NCBI GenBank assembly: GCA_027309085.1
Contig: DAIDDL010000014.1
Span: 1-64,000, forward strand
Source of the DNA: Sulfobacillus sp.
GTDB taxonomy: Bacteria; Bacillota; Sulfobacillia; Sulfobacillales; Sulfobacillaceae
Reading direction: 5' to 3'
DNA length: 64,000 nt
Part shown: piece by piece, positions 24,475 through 33,021 of the stretch
How positions within the stretch are numbered: position 1 is the stretch's first letter
Layout: each line of letters begins with the position of its first letter
The notes under the pieces: generated by a model
Databases searched by the model: none
Told to the model about the DNA's origin: nothing
What the model saw: only the letters and a program-made list of their open reading frames with translations
Made by a program: the position numbers and the translations under genes

Positions 24475-24665
24475 ATCACCACGGGAGTCCAGTTCCCTGC
24501 CAAGAGGCCCAATGCCCCTATTGCCTACACTGGAGCGCTATCTGCTGGGATGATACCGTTGCCCCGGGCGGGCTGTGGTGGGAGAACGTACGCGACGGCG
24601 GCTGTCCGCATTGCGGCGCTTTAGTATTCGTCGAAAGCGAATGCGCCCGGCGCGACCGGCCCTAA
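24471..24665 (+). CDS. Small zinc-ribbon protein (64 aa)
   Basis: ATG 24471 overlaps the previous stop. CPYC and CPHC 32 residues apart form a classical zinc ribbon. Likely a nucleic-acid or protein adaptor coupled to the 72-aa protein. Confidence 0.55.
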   Translation: MNHHGSPVPCQEAQCPYCLHWSAICWDDTVAPGGLWWENVRDGGCPHCGALVFVESECARRDRP

Positions 24666-24857
24666 GGGGAATGTCCCCTGTGTTCTCACCTCGGCTCCGC
24701 CGGGGTTCCTCTACCGCGAGACACTGGGCAGATTCCTGCCTCCCTAGGCCCCTGATTCTTTCACCCGCCTTCCCTCTTCCGTCGCTCGGCTCTAGCGCGG
24801 CGGGGGCGCCGCGCAGGTTTTGTCGCCATACGATCACACATCAGGAGGAATCTCTCT

Positions 24858-25079
24858 ATGCCTAAAATTTTACAGTCTCGGGTCGTAGATGCCCATGTCG
24901 TATTCGTGCTCCGCTATATGCACCCCCAAGCTCCCCAGCCTTACGCCACGCATCGGTATGACGCCGCCTCCGATACCTATTTCTGGGGGCATTATTTTCG
25001 TTCGGAAGCGGAAGCCTTAGCGGATTTACGGCGGCGCTGCCATTTGCTCGCAGAGATGCGCACGGCGGCGCCTCTTTAA
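24858..25079 (+). CDS. Hypothetical 73-aa protein
   Basis: AGGAGG lies 9 bases before ATG 24858. A beta-rich start (DAHVVFVLRYMH) and a helical, Arg-rich end (EAEALADLRRRCHLLAEMR). No family recognised. Confidence 0.55.
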   Translation: MPKILQSRVVDAHVVFVLRYMHPQAPQPYATHRYDAASDTYFWGHYFRSEAEALADLRRRCHLLAEMRTAAPL

Positions 25080-25177
25080 CCCGTGATCGCTATGGTGAGG
25101 GACCTTTCTAAGCTGACGTTACCGTCAGCTTGTGGCCTATCCTATCGATACGTCAGCCACGAAAGCCGGTGCGGTCT

Positions 25178-25615
25178 ATGACCACTCACATTCTCGAGTG
25201 TTCGTCTCAAGGGGATCGACGCTTTTCTGCGCTCTATGCGCAGGTCTCCGTATTCGCCAACACTCAGAGCATCGAAACCCATTATCAGCTCGCGAAACGG
25301 TTTGGGCCGTACGCCCCACGTACTCCACGCGACGCGAAAGGCCGCAAGCCCACGCACTTTCAGGTGCGCGATACATCTTTTTCCCTGACCTTGGGACCGG
25401 CATGGTATGAACTGCTGTGGGTGAAATATCTCGATCAGCATCCCGACCTCGTGGCGTACGCCATGACATTCGAGGATTTCCATGACGCATTCCACACCCC
25501 GCGGCAAGTCGTGTGTCAGGCGGATAGCATCCGCCGCTACATCCGAGACGGCCGTGGGGGTGTTCTCGCCCGTCCCGATATCCAAACCTTGCAGTCTCTT
25601 TTCGCCAGCCGATAA
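25178..25615 (+). CDS. Conserved hypothetical protein with GDRRFSA signature
   Basis: The 145-aa product opens ILECSSQGDRRFSALYAQV and continues SIETHYQLAKRF, WYELLWVKYLDQHPDLV and FHDAFHTP. I recall this pattern from uncharacterised phage and bacterial proteins that I cannot name with certainty. No ribosome site is obvious before ATG 25178. Probably an enzyme because of the many conserved-looking polar residues, but no reaction can be given. Confidence 0.6.
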   Translation: MTTHILECSSQGDRRFSALYAQVSVFANTQSIETHYQLAKRFGPYAPRTPRDAKGRKPTHFQVRDTSFSLTLGPAWYELLWVKYLDQHPDLVAYAMTFEDFHDAFHTPRQVVCQADSIRRYIRDGRGGVLARPDIQTLQSLFASR

Positions 25616-25778
25616 ACTGGAGGGGATCGATCCTAAAACTTGGACCGCCTTGAGCTTTGTGGGCCTGACGACGGGGCTCCGGGCTTGGGTCTCTTCCTAA
25701 TGCCTCAGGCTCAAGGCTCCGCGCTTACCGCGCGGGGCTTCGTTGTGCTCGATATTCTTTCCCAAAGGATGTGATATC

Positions 25779-25946
25779 ATGCCGAAGCTCAGCAAGCGTC
25801 TCCGCCAGCACGGTTCTCGCGCTCTCGGTCGCCAGACGTGGCCGGTCGATCCGCGGCCGCGCATCGTCCCGTCCAAAAAGCACCCCACACGGTCTGCCGC
25901 GCAGCAAGGGTTGCGGGCGGTGCGTCAAGAATCTCAAGACCGTTAA
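25779..25946 (+). CDS. Small basic protein (55 aa)
   Basis: AAAGGATG lies before ATG 25779. Highly basic (KLSKRLRQHGSRALGRQTW), with no hydrophobic segment. A TACACT -10-like box for the next gene lies shortly after its stop. Confidence 0.45.
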   Translation: MPKLSKRLRQHGSRALGRQTWPVDPRPRIVPSKKHPTRSAAQQGLRAVRQESQDR

Positions 25947-26010
25947 GACGCCCTGGTGTGTGGTACACTAGAAGAAAGGAGTGCCATGCCCGATGGAAGG
26001 AGACCGTCCG

Positions 26011-26331
26011 ATGTCTGATCAGCCGCCCATGCCCCCGACGACGCAAGAGTTCCCGGATCACTGGGGATTCTATCTCTTGCAGGCCATCAATCGGCTCGAT
26101 GACAAAATTGATGACGTGCGGCGGGATCAGGCGCACACGGCGGAGGCTTTACATCAAGAAATTCATGCGCTGGATGCCAAGTTTGATCAAAAAATTGATA
26201 CCCTTGATACCAAAATTACTGGTCTCGATACCAAGTTCGACCAGAAACTCACGAGTCTCCAATACTGGTATTGGGGCACGCTCATTGTGATCATCGTCGG
26301 ATTCGTCACCCTCTTTTTCACCCGGCCTTAA
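26011..26331 (+). CDS. Coiled-coil membrane-anchored protein, intact copy
   Basis: AAGGAG lies 8 bases before ATG 26011. After a proline-rich start (PPMPPTTQEFPDHWGF) come heptads (DDKIDDVRRDQAHTAEALHQ, ALDAKFDQKIDTLDTK) and one span (WGTLIVIIVGFVTLFF). The copy at 14843 is a broken relative. A weak promoter (GTTAAG, 16 bases, TACACT) lies just upstream. Related phage proteins are small membrane coiled coils of unknown job. Confidence 0.7.
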   Translation: MSDQPPMPPTTQEFPDHWGFYLLQAINRLDDKIDDVRRDQAHTAEALHQEIHALDAKFDQKIDTLDTKITGLDTKFDQKLTSLQYWYWGTLIVIIVGFVTLFFTRP

Positions 26332-26478
26332 TCGACTCTGGTGCGTTGGCCAGGCTTGACATCACAGGACGTCCTCTCCTCCTGAGTCTTCCTGCACGGG
26401 GCTCACAGCCAATCCCGTCTTCGCCCGCCTTGTGACTCTCTAAGAACGTATCCCCTACTCCAGAATGGAGGCGTTTAG

Positions 26479-27417
26479 ATGCCCAAAACCGAGCATGTGG
26501 CGCAGCTCATTCGCGCTATCGGGAAGAAAGATGACGCGAATGCCCGCCGCGCCGTCGAGGTGATGATTGCTCATGAGGACGCGCATAACAATCGGCAGTC
26601 GGCGGCTGCGTTGCAGCAGGCGCTCAATACCTGGAGCCGGATGCTCACACCCCTGCAACCGTTGCCCTATGCCGTACAGAACCTCGTCTGGGGTGAATCG
26701 GTTCTCCGAACGTTGGACGACTTGGCCTTGCCCGCAGCTATTACTGCGCATGTCCACGCCTTCTTGTCGGAGCGCCAGCACGCCGCCCGACTCCGGGTGG
26801 CAGGACTGCCAGTGGCCCACACGTTGCTGCTCACCGGACCACCCGGCAATGGCAAAACGAGTCTAGCTACCGCTGTGGCCTCGGCCCTCGACATGCCCTT
26901 TCTCGCCGGGCAATCGCACGCGCTGATTGAATCCCACCTCGGCGAGACCAGCCGCAACGTAGGCAAACTCTTTGAGTATGCCAATCAAAATCCTGTGGTG
27001 CTGTTTCTCGACGAACTGGATACCTTGGGATCAGGTCGCGCCGCAGAGGGATCGTCCGCCAACAAAGAATACCGGCACGTGCTCACGTCGCTACTGATGC
27101 TGATCGACCACTTCCCGGACACCAGCGTCTTGGTTGCGGCTACAAACCGGCCGGACTTGATCGATCCGGCCCTCATTCGGCGGTTTGATTTAGCGATGGT
27201 GTTGCCGCCGCCATCGGAGTCCGACATTTTGGGCTATCTCACCCGGTATCAAGCCGATCATGCGATGCACTTCCCCGTGTCGGTCACGGCCTTGGCCCAT
27301 GACCTCGCCGGCCATCCGTGGAGCATGGTCGAACGCACGTGCCAGCAGCTCCACAAGCAGCGGATTCTTGCAGAATCCGCCACCACGTCAGTCTTAGTCA
27401 ATACCCGCGCTCTCTAA
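26479..27417 (+). CDS. AAA-family ATPase (312 aa)
   Basis: Residues 1-75 are helical; the AAA module follows with Walker A GPPGNGKTS near 118-126, Walker B VVLFLDELD near 174-182, sensor-1 VLVAATNRPDLIDPAL and the arginine-finger region IRRFDLAMV. The C-terminal lid is short. Such single-AAA proteins act as hexameric remodelling machines; members of this size occur on plasmids beside proteases or in defence pairs. GGAGG precedes ATG 26479. The next gene, 187 aa and unknown, follows within 30 bases and could be a substrate or partner. Confidence 0.85.
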   Translation: MPKTEHVAQLIRAIGKKDDANARRAVEVMIAHEDAHNNRQSAAALQQALNTWSRMLTPLQPLPYAVQNLVWGESVLRTLDDLALPAAITAHVHAFLSERQHAARLRVAGLPVAHTLLLTGPPGNGKTSLATAVASALDMPFLAGQSHALIESHLGETSRNVGKLFEYANQNPVVLFLDELDTLGSGRAAEGSSANKEYRHVLTSLLMLIDHFPDTSVLVAATNRPDLIDPALIRRFDLAMVLPPPSESDILGYLTRYQADHAMHFPVSVTALAHDLAGHPWSMVERTCQQLHKQRILAESATTSVLVNTRAL

Positions 27418-27447
27418 TGCGAGAGATCGGAGATAGGAGCCCAGCTG

Positions 27448-28011
27448 ATGGTCCCCACCCGTCCCTTCTCGTTAAACGTGCGCCATGAATGGCGGACAGC
27501 CGGAGGATTTCACGCGCTGTGCCACGAAGCTCACCAGAGTCCACACGTCACCGCTATGGTCAAACGCCGAGTATTTTGCCATGCACCCCAAGACAATTTT
27601 TTGGACCCTCTCAACAATCAATGGATTTGGTTGCGCTCACGATGGCAAGGCGTCGACACTCAACCGATGCGGTGGATGGTGTCGTGGATGCCCTCTGCGG
27701 TATGGGATAGTAAATTTTCTCACGACACGCCTCTTACCGCGGATCTTTCGTCTTTCGCGTGGCAAACCGAGAATCACCCCACCGCAGAGGTCTTGATTAT
27801 TCGCCGATTCTGGGGACGGTATTATCCGACCCCTCAGAATCCTATTATTAGTTGGGGCACGGTATTCCCAGCCTTTCGTCAAACCGTATGGACCACGAGC
27901 GGCGTCTGTTGGGAGTTAGCGCAAGCCGTATTGCGCCCCGAGTGTTGGACCCATATTCCTGTTCCTTCCACAGAAGAAACGTTCTACTGGACGCCATCAC
28001 CCCCCGTTTAG
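27448..28011 (+). CDS. Hypothetical 187-aa protein after the AAA ATPase
   Basis: TAGGAG lies 9 bases before ATG 27448. Trp-, Pro- and His-rich, no signal peptide or motif recognised. It directly follows the AAA ATPase and may be co-transcribed. Confidence 0.6.
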   Translation: MVPTRPFSLNVRHEWRTAGGFHALCHEAHQSPHVTAMVKRRVFCHAPQDNFLDPLNNQWIWLRSRWQGVDTQPMRWMVSWMPSAVWDSKFSHDTPLTADLSSFAWQTENHPTAEVLIIRRFWGRYYPTPQNPIISWGTVFPAFRQTVWTTSGVCWELAQAVLRPECWTHIPVPSTEETFYWTPSPPV

Positions 28012-28014
28012 CGT

Positions 28015-28116
28015 GTGCCGTCCCTCTGGCGCAAAGTGGGAGAGGCGGTAGACCGGCGCGCAAACCGCATGACCCCAGAACAGCGGAGACGGTCTGACCT
28101 ATTTGGGGGGGAGTAA
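28015..28116 (+). CDS. Possible 33-aa basic peptide
   Basis: GTG 28015 starts 3 bases after the previous stop and reads MPSLWRKVGEAVDRRANRM to TAA 28114. The sequence is a plausible amphipathic helix. No separate ribosome site, so translation would need coupling. Confidence 0.3.
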   Translation: MPSLWRKVGEAVDRRANRMTPEQRRRSDLFGGE

Positions 28117-28178
28117 TCGTTGCACGGATGGCTCTTTGTCGTCAGCAGTCGAAAGGAGAGGAGACGATATCTCCCATC

Positions 28179-28388
28179 ATGACCGCTTTGGTGGATGGCT
28201 ATGTAGGCGTCGGGATCTTTTGGGCCATCCTCTTGATGCTGACCGCCGTTTGCGGCGCCGCTTGGTCCATCACGCTGGGATCTCATACCCTCCGCTTGTC
28301 CACCCCCGGCCTGATTCCTCGCTGGCGCGAATGGCGCCGGCATCGCACCATCCAGCGCCGGGAGTCCCACTCATCATCGAAAGGATGA
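28179..28388 (+). CDS. Small membrane protein (69 aa)
   Basis: GAAAGGAGAGGAG lies upstream of ATG 28179. One or two N-terminal spans (GVGIFWAILLMLTAVCGAAW) and a basic tail. Function unknown. The DUF2493 gene starts 6 bases after its stop. Confidence 0.55.
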   Translation: MTALVDGYVGVGIFWAILLMLTAVCGAAWSITLGSHTLRLSTPGLIPRWREWRRHRTIQRRESHSSSKG

Positions 28389-28394
28389 TCGCTC

Positions 28395-28742
28395 ATGTGG
28401 CGTGTCATTATCTGCGGCAGCCGGCATTGGACGGACCCTACACCGATTGCCCGTCTGATCCAGGCCTTGCCCCCGACCACCGTGGTCATCACCGGCGGCG
28501 CCTCCGGGACCGATACCCTCGCGCATCAGCTCGCCCAACAGCGCGGGTTGCACACGGAGGTCTATCCCGCTCAGTGGGCCACGAAAGGACGGCGTGCAGA
28601 CCCCTTGCGCAATTAACGCATGTTAAACTCGGGGGTCGCGGCTGTCTATGCCTTCCGATTATCGGGTGCGAGTGCGGGCACAGATCACATGGTGCGCATT
28701 GCCCAAGCCGCTCGTGTGCCCGTGCGGGTCGTGACACTCTAG
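28395..28742 (+). pseudogene. DUF2493 (SLOG-type) protein interrupted by one TAA
   Basis: The frame has the complete DUF2493 plan: MWRVIICGSRHWTD, VVITGGASGTDTLAHQLAQQ, VYPAQWATKGRRADPLRN, then TAA at 28614-28616, then RMLNSGVAAVYAFRLSG, AGTDHMVRIAQAA and VPVRVVTL to TAG 28740. In the family a residue follows PLRN, so one codon has become a stop. SLOG proteins bind nucleotide-derived ligands; some act in nucleotide-sensing defence. AAAGGATGATCGCTC precedes ATG 28395. The truncated 73-aa half would lack part of the fold. Translation through the stop or a sequencing error cannot be excluded. Confidence 0.8.
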
Positions 28743-28828
28743 CGGGCATTGCGACGCATGTGGCGCGTGAGACCGCCTCAAGGCGGTCTCCGAACCCGCA
28801 CTATTCTCAATACACAGGAGGGCTTTCC

Positions 28829-29122
28829 ATGGCACGCACACACGTTGTTCATTGCAAAAAGGAACCTTTTGACGTATACATCGGGCGGCCGAGCAAATGG
28901 GGCAATCCGTTTACGCACAAGCGCAACGGGACGCTGGCATCGTTCGTGGTCACCACACGTGAGGAAGCCGTAGAAGCCTACCGCGCATGGATTGTGCAAC
29001 AACCCGCACTCATGGCGGCTTTGCCGGAATTACAAGGAAAAACACTGGGATGCTGGTGCAAACCGCCAGCGTGTCATGGCGATGTCTTAGCGGCACTGGT
29101 CAATGCTCTCACGGTTCATTGA
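28829..29122 (+). CDS. DUF4326 protein
   Basis: The 97-aa product shows DUF4326 hallmarks: VDVYIGRPSKWGNPF-like start (here DVYIGRPSKWGNPF), EAVEAYRAWI, LQGKTLGCWCKPPACHGDVL. The CWCKP..CHGD part looks like a metal or catalytic site; the reaction is unknown to me. Frequent on phages and plasmids. CAGGAGG precedes ATG 28829. Confidence 0.85.
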   Translation: MARTHVVHCKKEPFDVYIGRPSKWGNPFTHKRNGTLASFVVTTREEAVEAYRAWIVQQPALMAALPELQGKTLGCWCKPPACHGDVLAALVNALTVH

Positions 29123-29198
29123 TCCCCCCATGTGGGCCGCCTTCAGGCGGCCCTTGTTTCGTCTGGACCTCCACTCATTCCGAAAGAAGGCTGCCCTC

Positions 29199-29507
29199 AT
29201 GCGTGTGATTCTTGTCAACCCTCATGAACCCCCGGTCGTCCAAGAGATTACGGGCGACTTAGCCTCCCTCAAAGCCTGCGTCGCAGGCTATGTCGAGCGG
29301 ATTGCTTGTGACGGGCATGTGAATATCTTAGCCAATGAGGAAGGCCGCCTCCGCGGCATGGCCTTGAACCGTGCCGTGATGTTGTCCAATGGCGGCGTGA
29401 TCGAGATTGTGGGTCCGTTTCTTTTGATCGGCAGCAATCCGCAGCAGGGCGTATTCGAGGATCTGTCTGATGCCGATATCGCTCTGTGGCTCTCACGCTT
29501 AGCCTGA
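29199..29507 (+). CDS. DUF3846 protein
   Basis: The 102-aa sequence fits DUF3846: ILVNPHEPPVVQEI, LASLKACVAGYVERI, ILANEEGRLRGMALNRAV, VGPFLLIG. Typical for phage and plasmid cargo, function unknown. AAAGAAGG lies before ATG 29199. Confidence 0.8.
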   Translation: MRVILVNPHEPPVVQEITGDLASLKACVAGYVERIACDGHVNILANEEGRLRGMALNRAVMLSNGGVIEIVGPFLLIGSNPQQGVFEDLSDADIALWLSRLA

Positions 29508-29566
29508 GCGGATTGCCCGTGCGGCCGTCTCCTCAAATCTCTCTGGCCAAAGGCAGGTGACCCCTC

Positions 29567-30307
29567 ATGCAATTACCGGCGGTCCGTCCACTCGCCGTCC
29601 CGTCTCATTGGCGCACCAGGCCTTCGGCCTGGCCCGGCGTCTCGTGGTCCCTCACGGCAGCTCAGCGCACCGCGTTTTACGGAGCCGTCTGGAACGGCCC
29701 GCAGTGGTTTGTCCAGGCCGTGACTCCGGCCCATATCGTTCTCGAAGCTGGGCACTACTTCGACTGGTTGGCCACGAATCGGCTGCTCACAGGGCCCCTC
29801 GCGGCCTTGCCGCCCGAGGCCCAAACATGGGTGCAAGCCTATCCGTGGTCCGATCCCCCCACCTGGCTGCCCACCGCCCGGATTGCCCTCGCCACGAGTG
29901 GCCTCATCCAGGATCGCTATGGTCGCTGGCTCTTTGTCCAACCGCCGCGGCGCGCGGGATGGTTCGCCAGCGCTGGCGGCGGGATCACTCCAGAGGATGG
30001 CGCGGATGCCGCGACGCCCCAGCGGGCGTGGGTGCGCGAGGTGCAAGAAGAACTCGGTATTGCCGTCACGGCGGTAGTCCCCCTCGGCCCCGTCGCCTCC
30101 CCCTGGCATGACGAATGGGTGTGGGGCTTTCTGGCCCGCTGGGAGGGTGTCTGGGAGTCCGCTCCGTGGCAGCACGCCCCAGACGGCGCGTTAGAAGTCG
30201 GACGCGTCCATTGGCAAGCAGCGGACACCCCGTTGTCCTGGCCCCTTAGTCCCGTGGCCGTGTGGCTGTGGGAATCTGTTGTCATGAGACACCCCGTCCT
30301 TTCTTAG
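29567..30307 (+). CDS. Nudix hydrolase-like protein (246 aa)
   Basis: Residues ~108-240 form a Nudix domain: ALATSGLIQDRYGRWLFVQ, GWFASAGGGITPEDGAD and REVQEELGI, the metal-binding core of the Nudix box. The upstream part of the box is altered: seven residues before REVQEEL the usual Glu is Ala. Nudix enzymes cleave nucleoside diphosphates linked to another group, such as ADP-ribose or NADH. The ~105 N-terminal residues (Trp-rich) are unassigned. A true terminator follows at 30306. With the macro, DUF4406 and SLOG genes it suggests a nucleotide-handling theme. Confidence 0.75.
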   Translation: MQLPAVRPLAVPSHWRTRPSAWPGVSWSLTAAQRTAFYGAVWNGPQWFVQAVTPAHIVLEAGHYFDWLATNRLLTGPLAALPPEAQTWVQAYPWSDPPTWLPTARIALATSGLIQDRYGRWLFVQPPRRAGWFASAGGGITPEDGADAATPQRAWVREVQEELGIAVTAVVPLGPVASPWHDEWVWGFLARWEGVWESAPWQHAPDGALEVGRVHWQAADTPLSWPLSPVAVWLWESVVMRHPVLS

Positions 30308-30332
30308 CCCGCCGTCTCCGGCGGGCTTTTTT
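30306..30332 (+). terminator. Intrinsic terminator
   Basis: AGCCCGCCG, TCTC loop, CGGCGGGCT and then six T. One of the clearest terminators of the window; it isolates the sigma-factor gene. Confidence 0.85.
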
Positions 30333-30364
30333 CTGCCGTATTCCGAAAGGAGGTGGTGCTTTCT

Positions 30365-31237
30365 ATGACCCTCTCAACTTTTGTCCGCACCCTGGCGTAT
30401 CCCGCCCGGCCGCACAAGGCCTCTGGTTTTTCCTTGCAAGCCCTCGATTGGCCTCCCGCTTTATCCCCAGAGGCTGAACGTGCGCTCATGGCCCGCGTCG
30501 CTGCCGGCGACCGGGATGCTCGGGATCAGTTCTTCCAAGCTAACATGCGCCTCGTCTTCTTTGTCATCAAGCGCTATACGGTTCCCGACAGTCTGACTTT
30601 CGAGGATCTGGTGCAATGGGGCGCGATGGGCCTCTGGGAAGCCATTCACCGCTTCGATCCGACCCGGCAGACCAAGTTTTCGACCTACGCCGTCTTTTGG
30701 ATCCGGCAAGCCATTGGCCGCGCTCTCGACAATACCGCGACGCTCATTCGCGTGCCGGTTCATCAGCGACAACGCTTAGCCAGTCGGGACCACCAAGCCG
30801 ATCCCGGCCCTCTCACCCCGGCTGATGCCTGCGCTGTGCATGCGATGACGCCACTCCAGTCTTTTGACGCGCCCTTAGACGAGGATGATCCGGATTCCAG
30901 TTTGTATACAGCGTATCCCGATCCTGCGCTGAATGATCCGCTTGAGCTGGTCACCGCGGCCGATGACGTTCAAGAACAACATCAACTCCTCGCGCAAGCA
31001 CTAGCCACGCTCCCCGAACGCACGGCCCGCATTCTCGCCTGGTACACCGGCTGGCCCGATCAGGCACCGCAATCCTTCACGATGATTGCGCGGCGTCTCG
31101 GACTCAGTAGCGAGCGGGTCCGACAAATCGTTCAGCAGGGCTTAGCGCAACTGCGCCAAGCCCCCACGCTGGCCTTACTCGATACGGAAGGAGAGCCTTC
31201 GTTATGCCTAAAGCTATCTGGCGCGAGGCCGATCTGA
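30365..31237 (+). CDS. Sigma-70 family RNA polymerase sigma factor
   Basis: This 290-aa factor has region 1.2/2 (NMRLVFFVIKRY, LTFEDLVQWGAMGLWEAIHRFD, KFSTYAVFWIRQAIGRAL), a short acidic region 3, and region 4 (LPERTARILAWYTGW, TMIARRLGLSSERVRQIVQQG). It can recognise both -10 and -35 elements. At this length it resembles group 3 or plasmid/phage sigmas, not RpoD. AAAGGAGGTGG precedes ATG 30365. The region between 140 and 200 is unusually acidic (DEDDPDSSLY). It probably drives genes of the element; its target promoters are unknown. A small region-4-only protein lies at 19829. Confidence 0.9.
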   Translation: MTLSTFVRTLAYPARPHKASGFSLQALDWPPALSPEAERALMARVAAGDRDARDQFFQANMRLVFFVIKRYTVPDSLTFEDLVQWGAMGLWEAIHRFDPTRQTKFSTYAVFWIRQAIGRALDNTATLIRVPVHQRQRLASRDHQADPGPLTPADACAVHAMTPLQSFDAPLDEDDPDSSLYTAYPDPALNDPLELVTAADDVQEQHQLLAQALATLPERTARILAWYTGWPDQAPQSFTMIARRLGLSSERVRQIVQQGLAQLRQAPTLALLDTEGEPSLCLKLSGARPI

Positions 31238-31458
31238 CCCAAATCCGCGCCTGAGTCCACGAGCGCAATGCGCTCGCCCGTGACAATCACGCCTTGCGCC
31301 TCGCGGCGCAAGCGTTGCACATCACGATCAACACGTTTTGGCAAGGCGATTGTGACAAGGCCACGGTCATTCGGGCGCAGTCCCGTCTTGTCAATATTCT
31401 ACTGTCGTCGCCGCTTCCCCACGACTCCCTCATATCAGAAAGGATGGATATCCCATGA
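31204..31458 (+). pseudogene. 84-codon coiled-coil gene with in-frame TGA
   Basis: AAGGAG lies before ATG 31204, within the end of the sigma gene. The frame reads MPKAIWREADLTQIRA, TGA (31252-31254), then VHERNALARDNHALRLAAQA and on to a stop that overlaps the ArdC-like start as ATGA. Overlap at both ends and regular helical sequence argue that it was one gene. A single nonsense mutation or UGA readthrough would explain it. Confidence 0.5.
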
Positions 31459-32345
31459 CGGGACAAGACGCGCAAGCGCTCGTACAAGCCGGCATCGAAC
31501 GCCTCATCGGCGATCCGGCCCAGTGGCTTCAGTGGGCCCAAACGCAGGCTCGGTTTCACCATTACTCTCCCCAAAATATTCTGCTGATTCTCGCCCAGCG
31601 GCCTGATGCCACCCGCGTAGCTGGATTTCAAACATGGAAGCGCTTAGGACGCTTCGTGCGTCGGGGCGAAAAAGGCATCACCATTCTGGCTCCCATGGTG
31701 CGAAAAAGCTCCGACGCCGTGGAACCAGACGACGTGCCAACCGAAGAACCCACCCGAAAACTCGTCGGCTTTCGGCCCGTCACGGTCTTCGACATCGCCC
31801 AAACCGATGGCGATCCTTTAGAGGATCCGCCCCGTGCGATCGTTCTCACAGGCGATACCTGGCAGCCGGTCCTGACGGGGCTGATCGCCTCCACCGTTCC
31901 GGTTCCTGTGACCTTTGGGGCGTTGCCCCCGGACACGTGGGGCATGTGGCAGCCGGCGCTCGATGGTCACATTACGATCTCCGATGCTGCCGCGCCCAAT
32001 ATGCAACTCAAAACGTTGCTGCACGAATGGGCCCACAGCGTCGGCATTCCGGCCGGCACAGCAGTCCCTGTGGACGAGACCGCCCGCGCCGAAGAAGAGG
32101 TGATGGCCGAAACGACCGCGTACATCGTGGGGCAAATCATTGGACTCGATACGCTATCCTATAGTCAGTCCTATGTCGCAGGCTGGAGCGATCGGTCGCC
32201 AGAGACCGTCCGCCGGGCCCTCAGCGCGATTCATCACCGCGTGCGGGTGATGATGGACGCTATCGCCCATTCGCCTGACCCGTTAGTGCAGACATTAGCC
32301 CCCGATTGGCGTGAGGCGTCTTCGCCAGCGCAAAAGGTCAGTTAA
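31455..32345 (+). CDS. ArdC-like antirestriction protein with metallopeptidase domain
   Basis: The N-terminal ssDNA-binding ArdC domain is plain: FHHYSPQNILLILAQRPDAT, VAGFQTWKRLGRFVRRGEKG, ITILAPMVRK. The C-terminal half is an IrrE/ImmA-type metallopeptidase with LLHEWAHS (HExxH) and the third ligand in EEVMAETTAYIVG. ArdC proteins enter the recipient with transferred DNA and protect it from restriction. 296 aa is normal. Its start overlaps the stop of the interrupted coiled-coil ORF. Its presence supports a conjugative lifestyle. Confidence 0.88.
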   Translation: MTGQDAQALVQAGIERLIGDPAQWLQWAQTQARFHHYSPQNILLILAQRPDATRVAGFQTWKRLGRFVRRGEKGITILAPMVRKSSDAVEPDDVPTEEPTRKLVGFRPVTVFDIAQTDGDPLEDPPRAIVLTGDTWQPVLTGLIASTVPVPVTFGALPPDTWGMWQPALDGHITISDAAAPNMQLKTLLHEWAHSVGIPAGTAVPVDETARAEEEVMAETTAYIVGQIIGLDTLSYSQSYVAGWSDRSPETVRRALSAIHHRVRVMMDAIAHSPDPLVQTLAPDWREASSPAQKVS

Positions 32346-32363
32346 GCACGGAAAGGAGCGCGC

Positions 32364-32570
32364 ATGATTCGCCACAGCCGGGGCAATGCGGCCAAAGATA
32401 CGAAACGCTGTCCGCATTGCGGGTTTGAGAATGCTCTCATCGTGTGGGGCCGCTTAGCTCCGGGCGAAATCCGCTTGGCCCATACGTGCAGTGCCTGCGG
32501 GCATCTGATTATTCTCGATCCGCACCGTTATGCCGCCTTCCTTGCCAGACAGGCGCATGACCGCTCCTAA
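32364..32570 (+). CDS. Small zinc-ribbon protein (68 aa)
   Basis: AAAGGAG lies before ATG 32364. CPHCGFENALIVW and CSACGHLIIL form a standard zinc ribbon. Possible transcription or nucleic-acid adaptor. Directly downstream of the ArdC-like gene. Confidence 0.6.
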   Translation: MIRHSRGNAAKDTKRCPHCGFENALIVWGRLAPGEIRLAHTCSACGHLIILDPHRYAAFLARQAHDRS

Positions 32571-32648
32571 AGCCTCCTATATCCCGCCGTACTCGGCGGG
32601 AACGGTTGCTCTTGTCTTTTACTTCTCAAAAACAAGGAGTGTTCTCCC

Positions 32649-32987
32649 ATGTTCCACTGTCCTCGCTGCCATTCTACCGAAAATTTTACCGTCAGCGGCA
32701 CGGCTCTGGTCGAGATCTCGGTCTATCAATTCTCAAACGACACGCCGCATCACGCTGTCGATCTTGTCCACGATGTCGTATGGGAAGACGACTCCGCGAT
32801 CGTGTGTCGTGCCTGCTTCCACGAGGATACCGCCCGGGCGTTTACGATAGAAGACGCAGAAACTGTAGAATCCGGAGATTCTACCATATCACAGGAAAAC
32901 ACCACGCTCACTGCGCGTGATATCAAACACACTATCGCGCTCATTTCTGCCGTCCTTGAATCAGATTTAACCGGTCCCGACGCCTGA
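32649..32987 (+). CDS. Zinc-binding hypothetical protein (112 aa)
   Basis: AAGGAG lies before ATG 32649. CPRC at the start and CRAC near residue 60 could share a zinc ion. The rest is acidic. No family recognised. Confidence 0.6.
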   Translation: MFHCPRCHSTENFTVSGTALVEISVYQFSNDTPHHAVDLVHDVVWEDDSAIVCRACFHEDTARAFTIEDAETVESGDSTISQENTTLTARDIKHTIALISAVLESDLTGPDA

Positions 32988-33021
32988 GTGGCGGCAACCC
33001 CCAAAAAAGGAGCGTGTCTTG

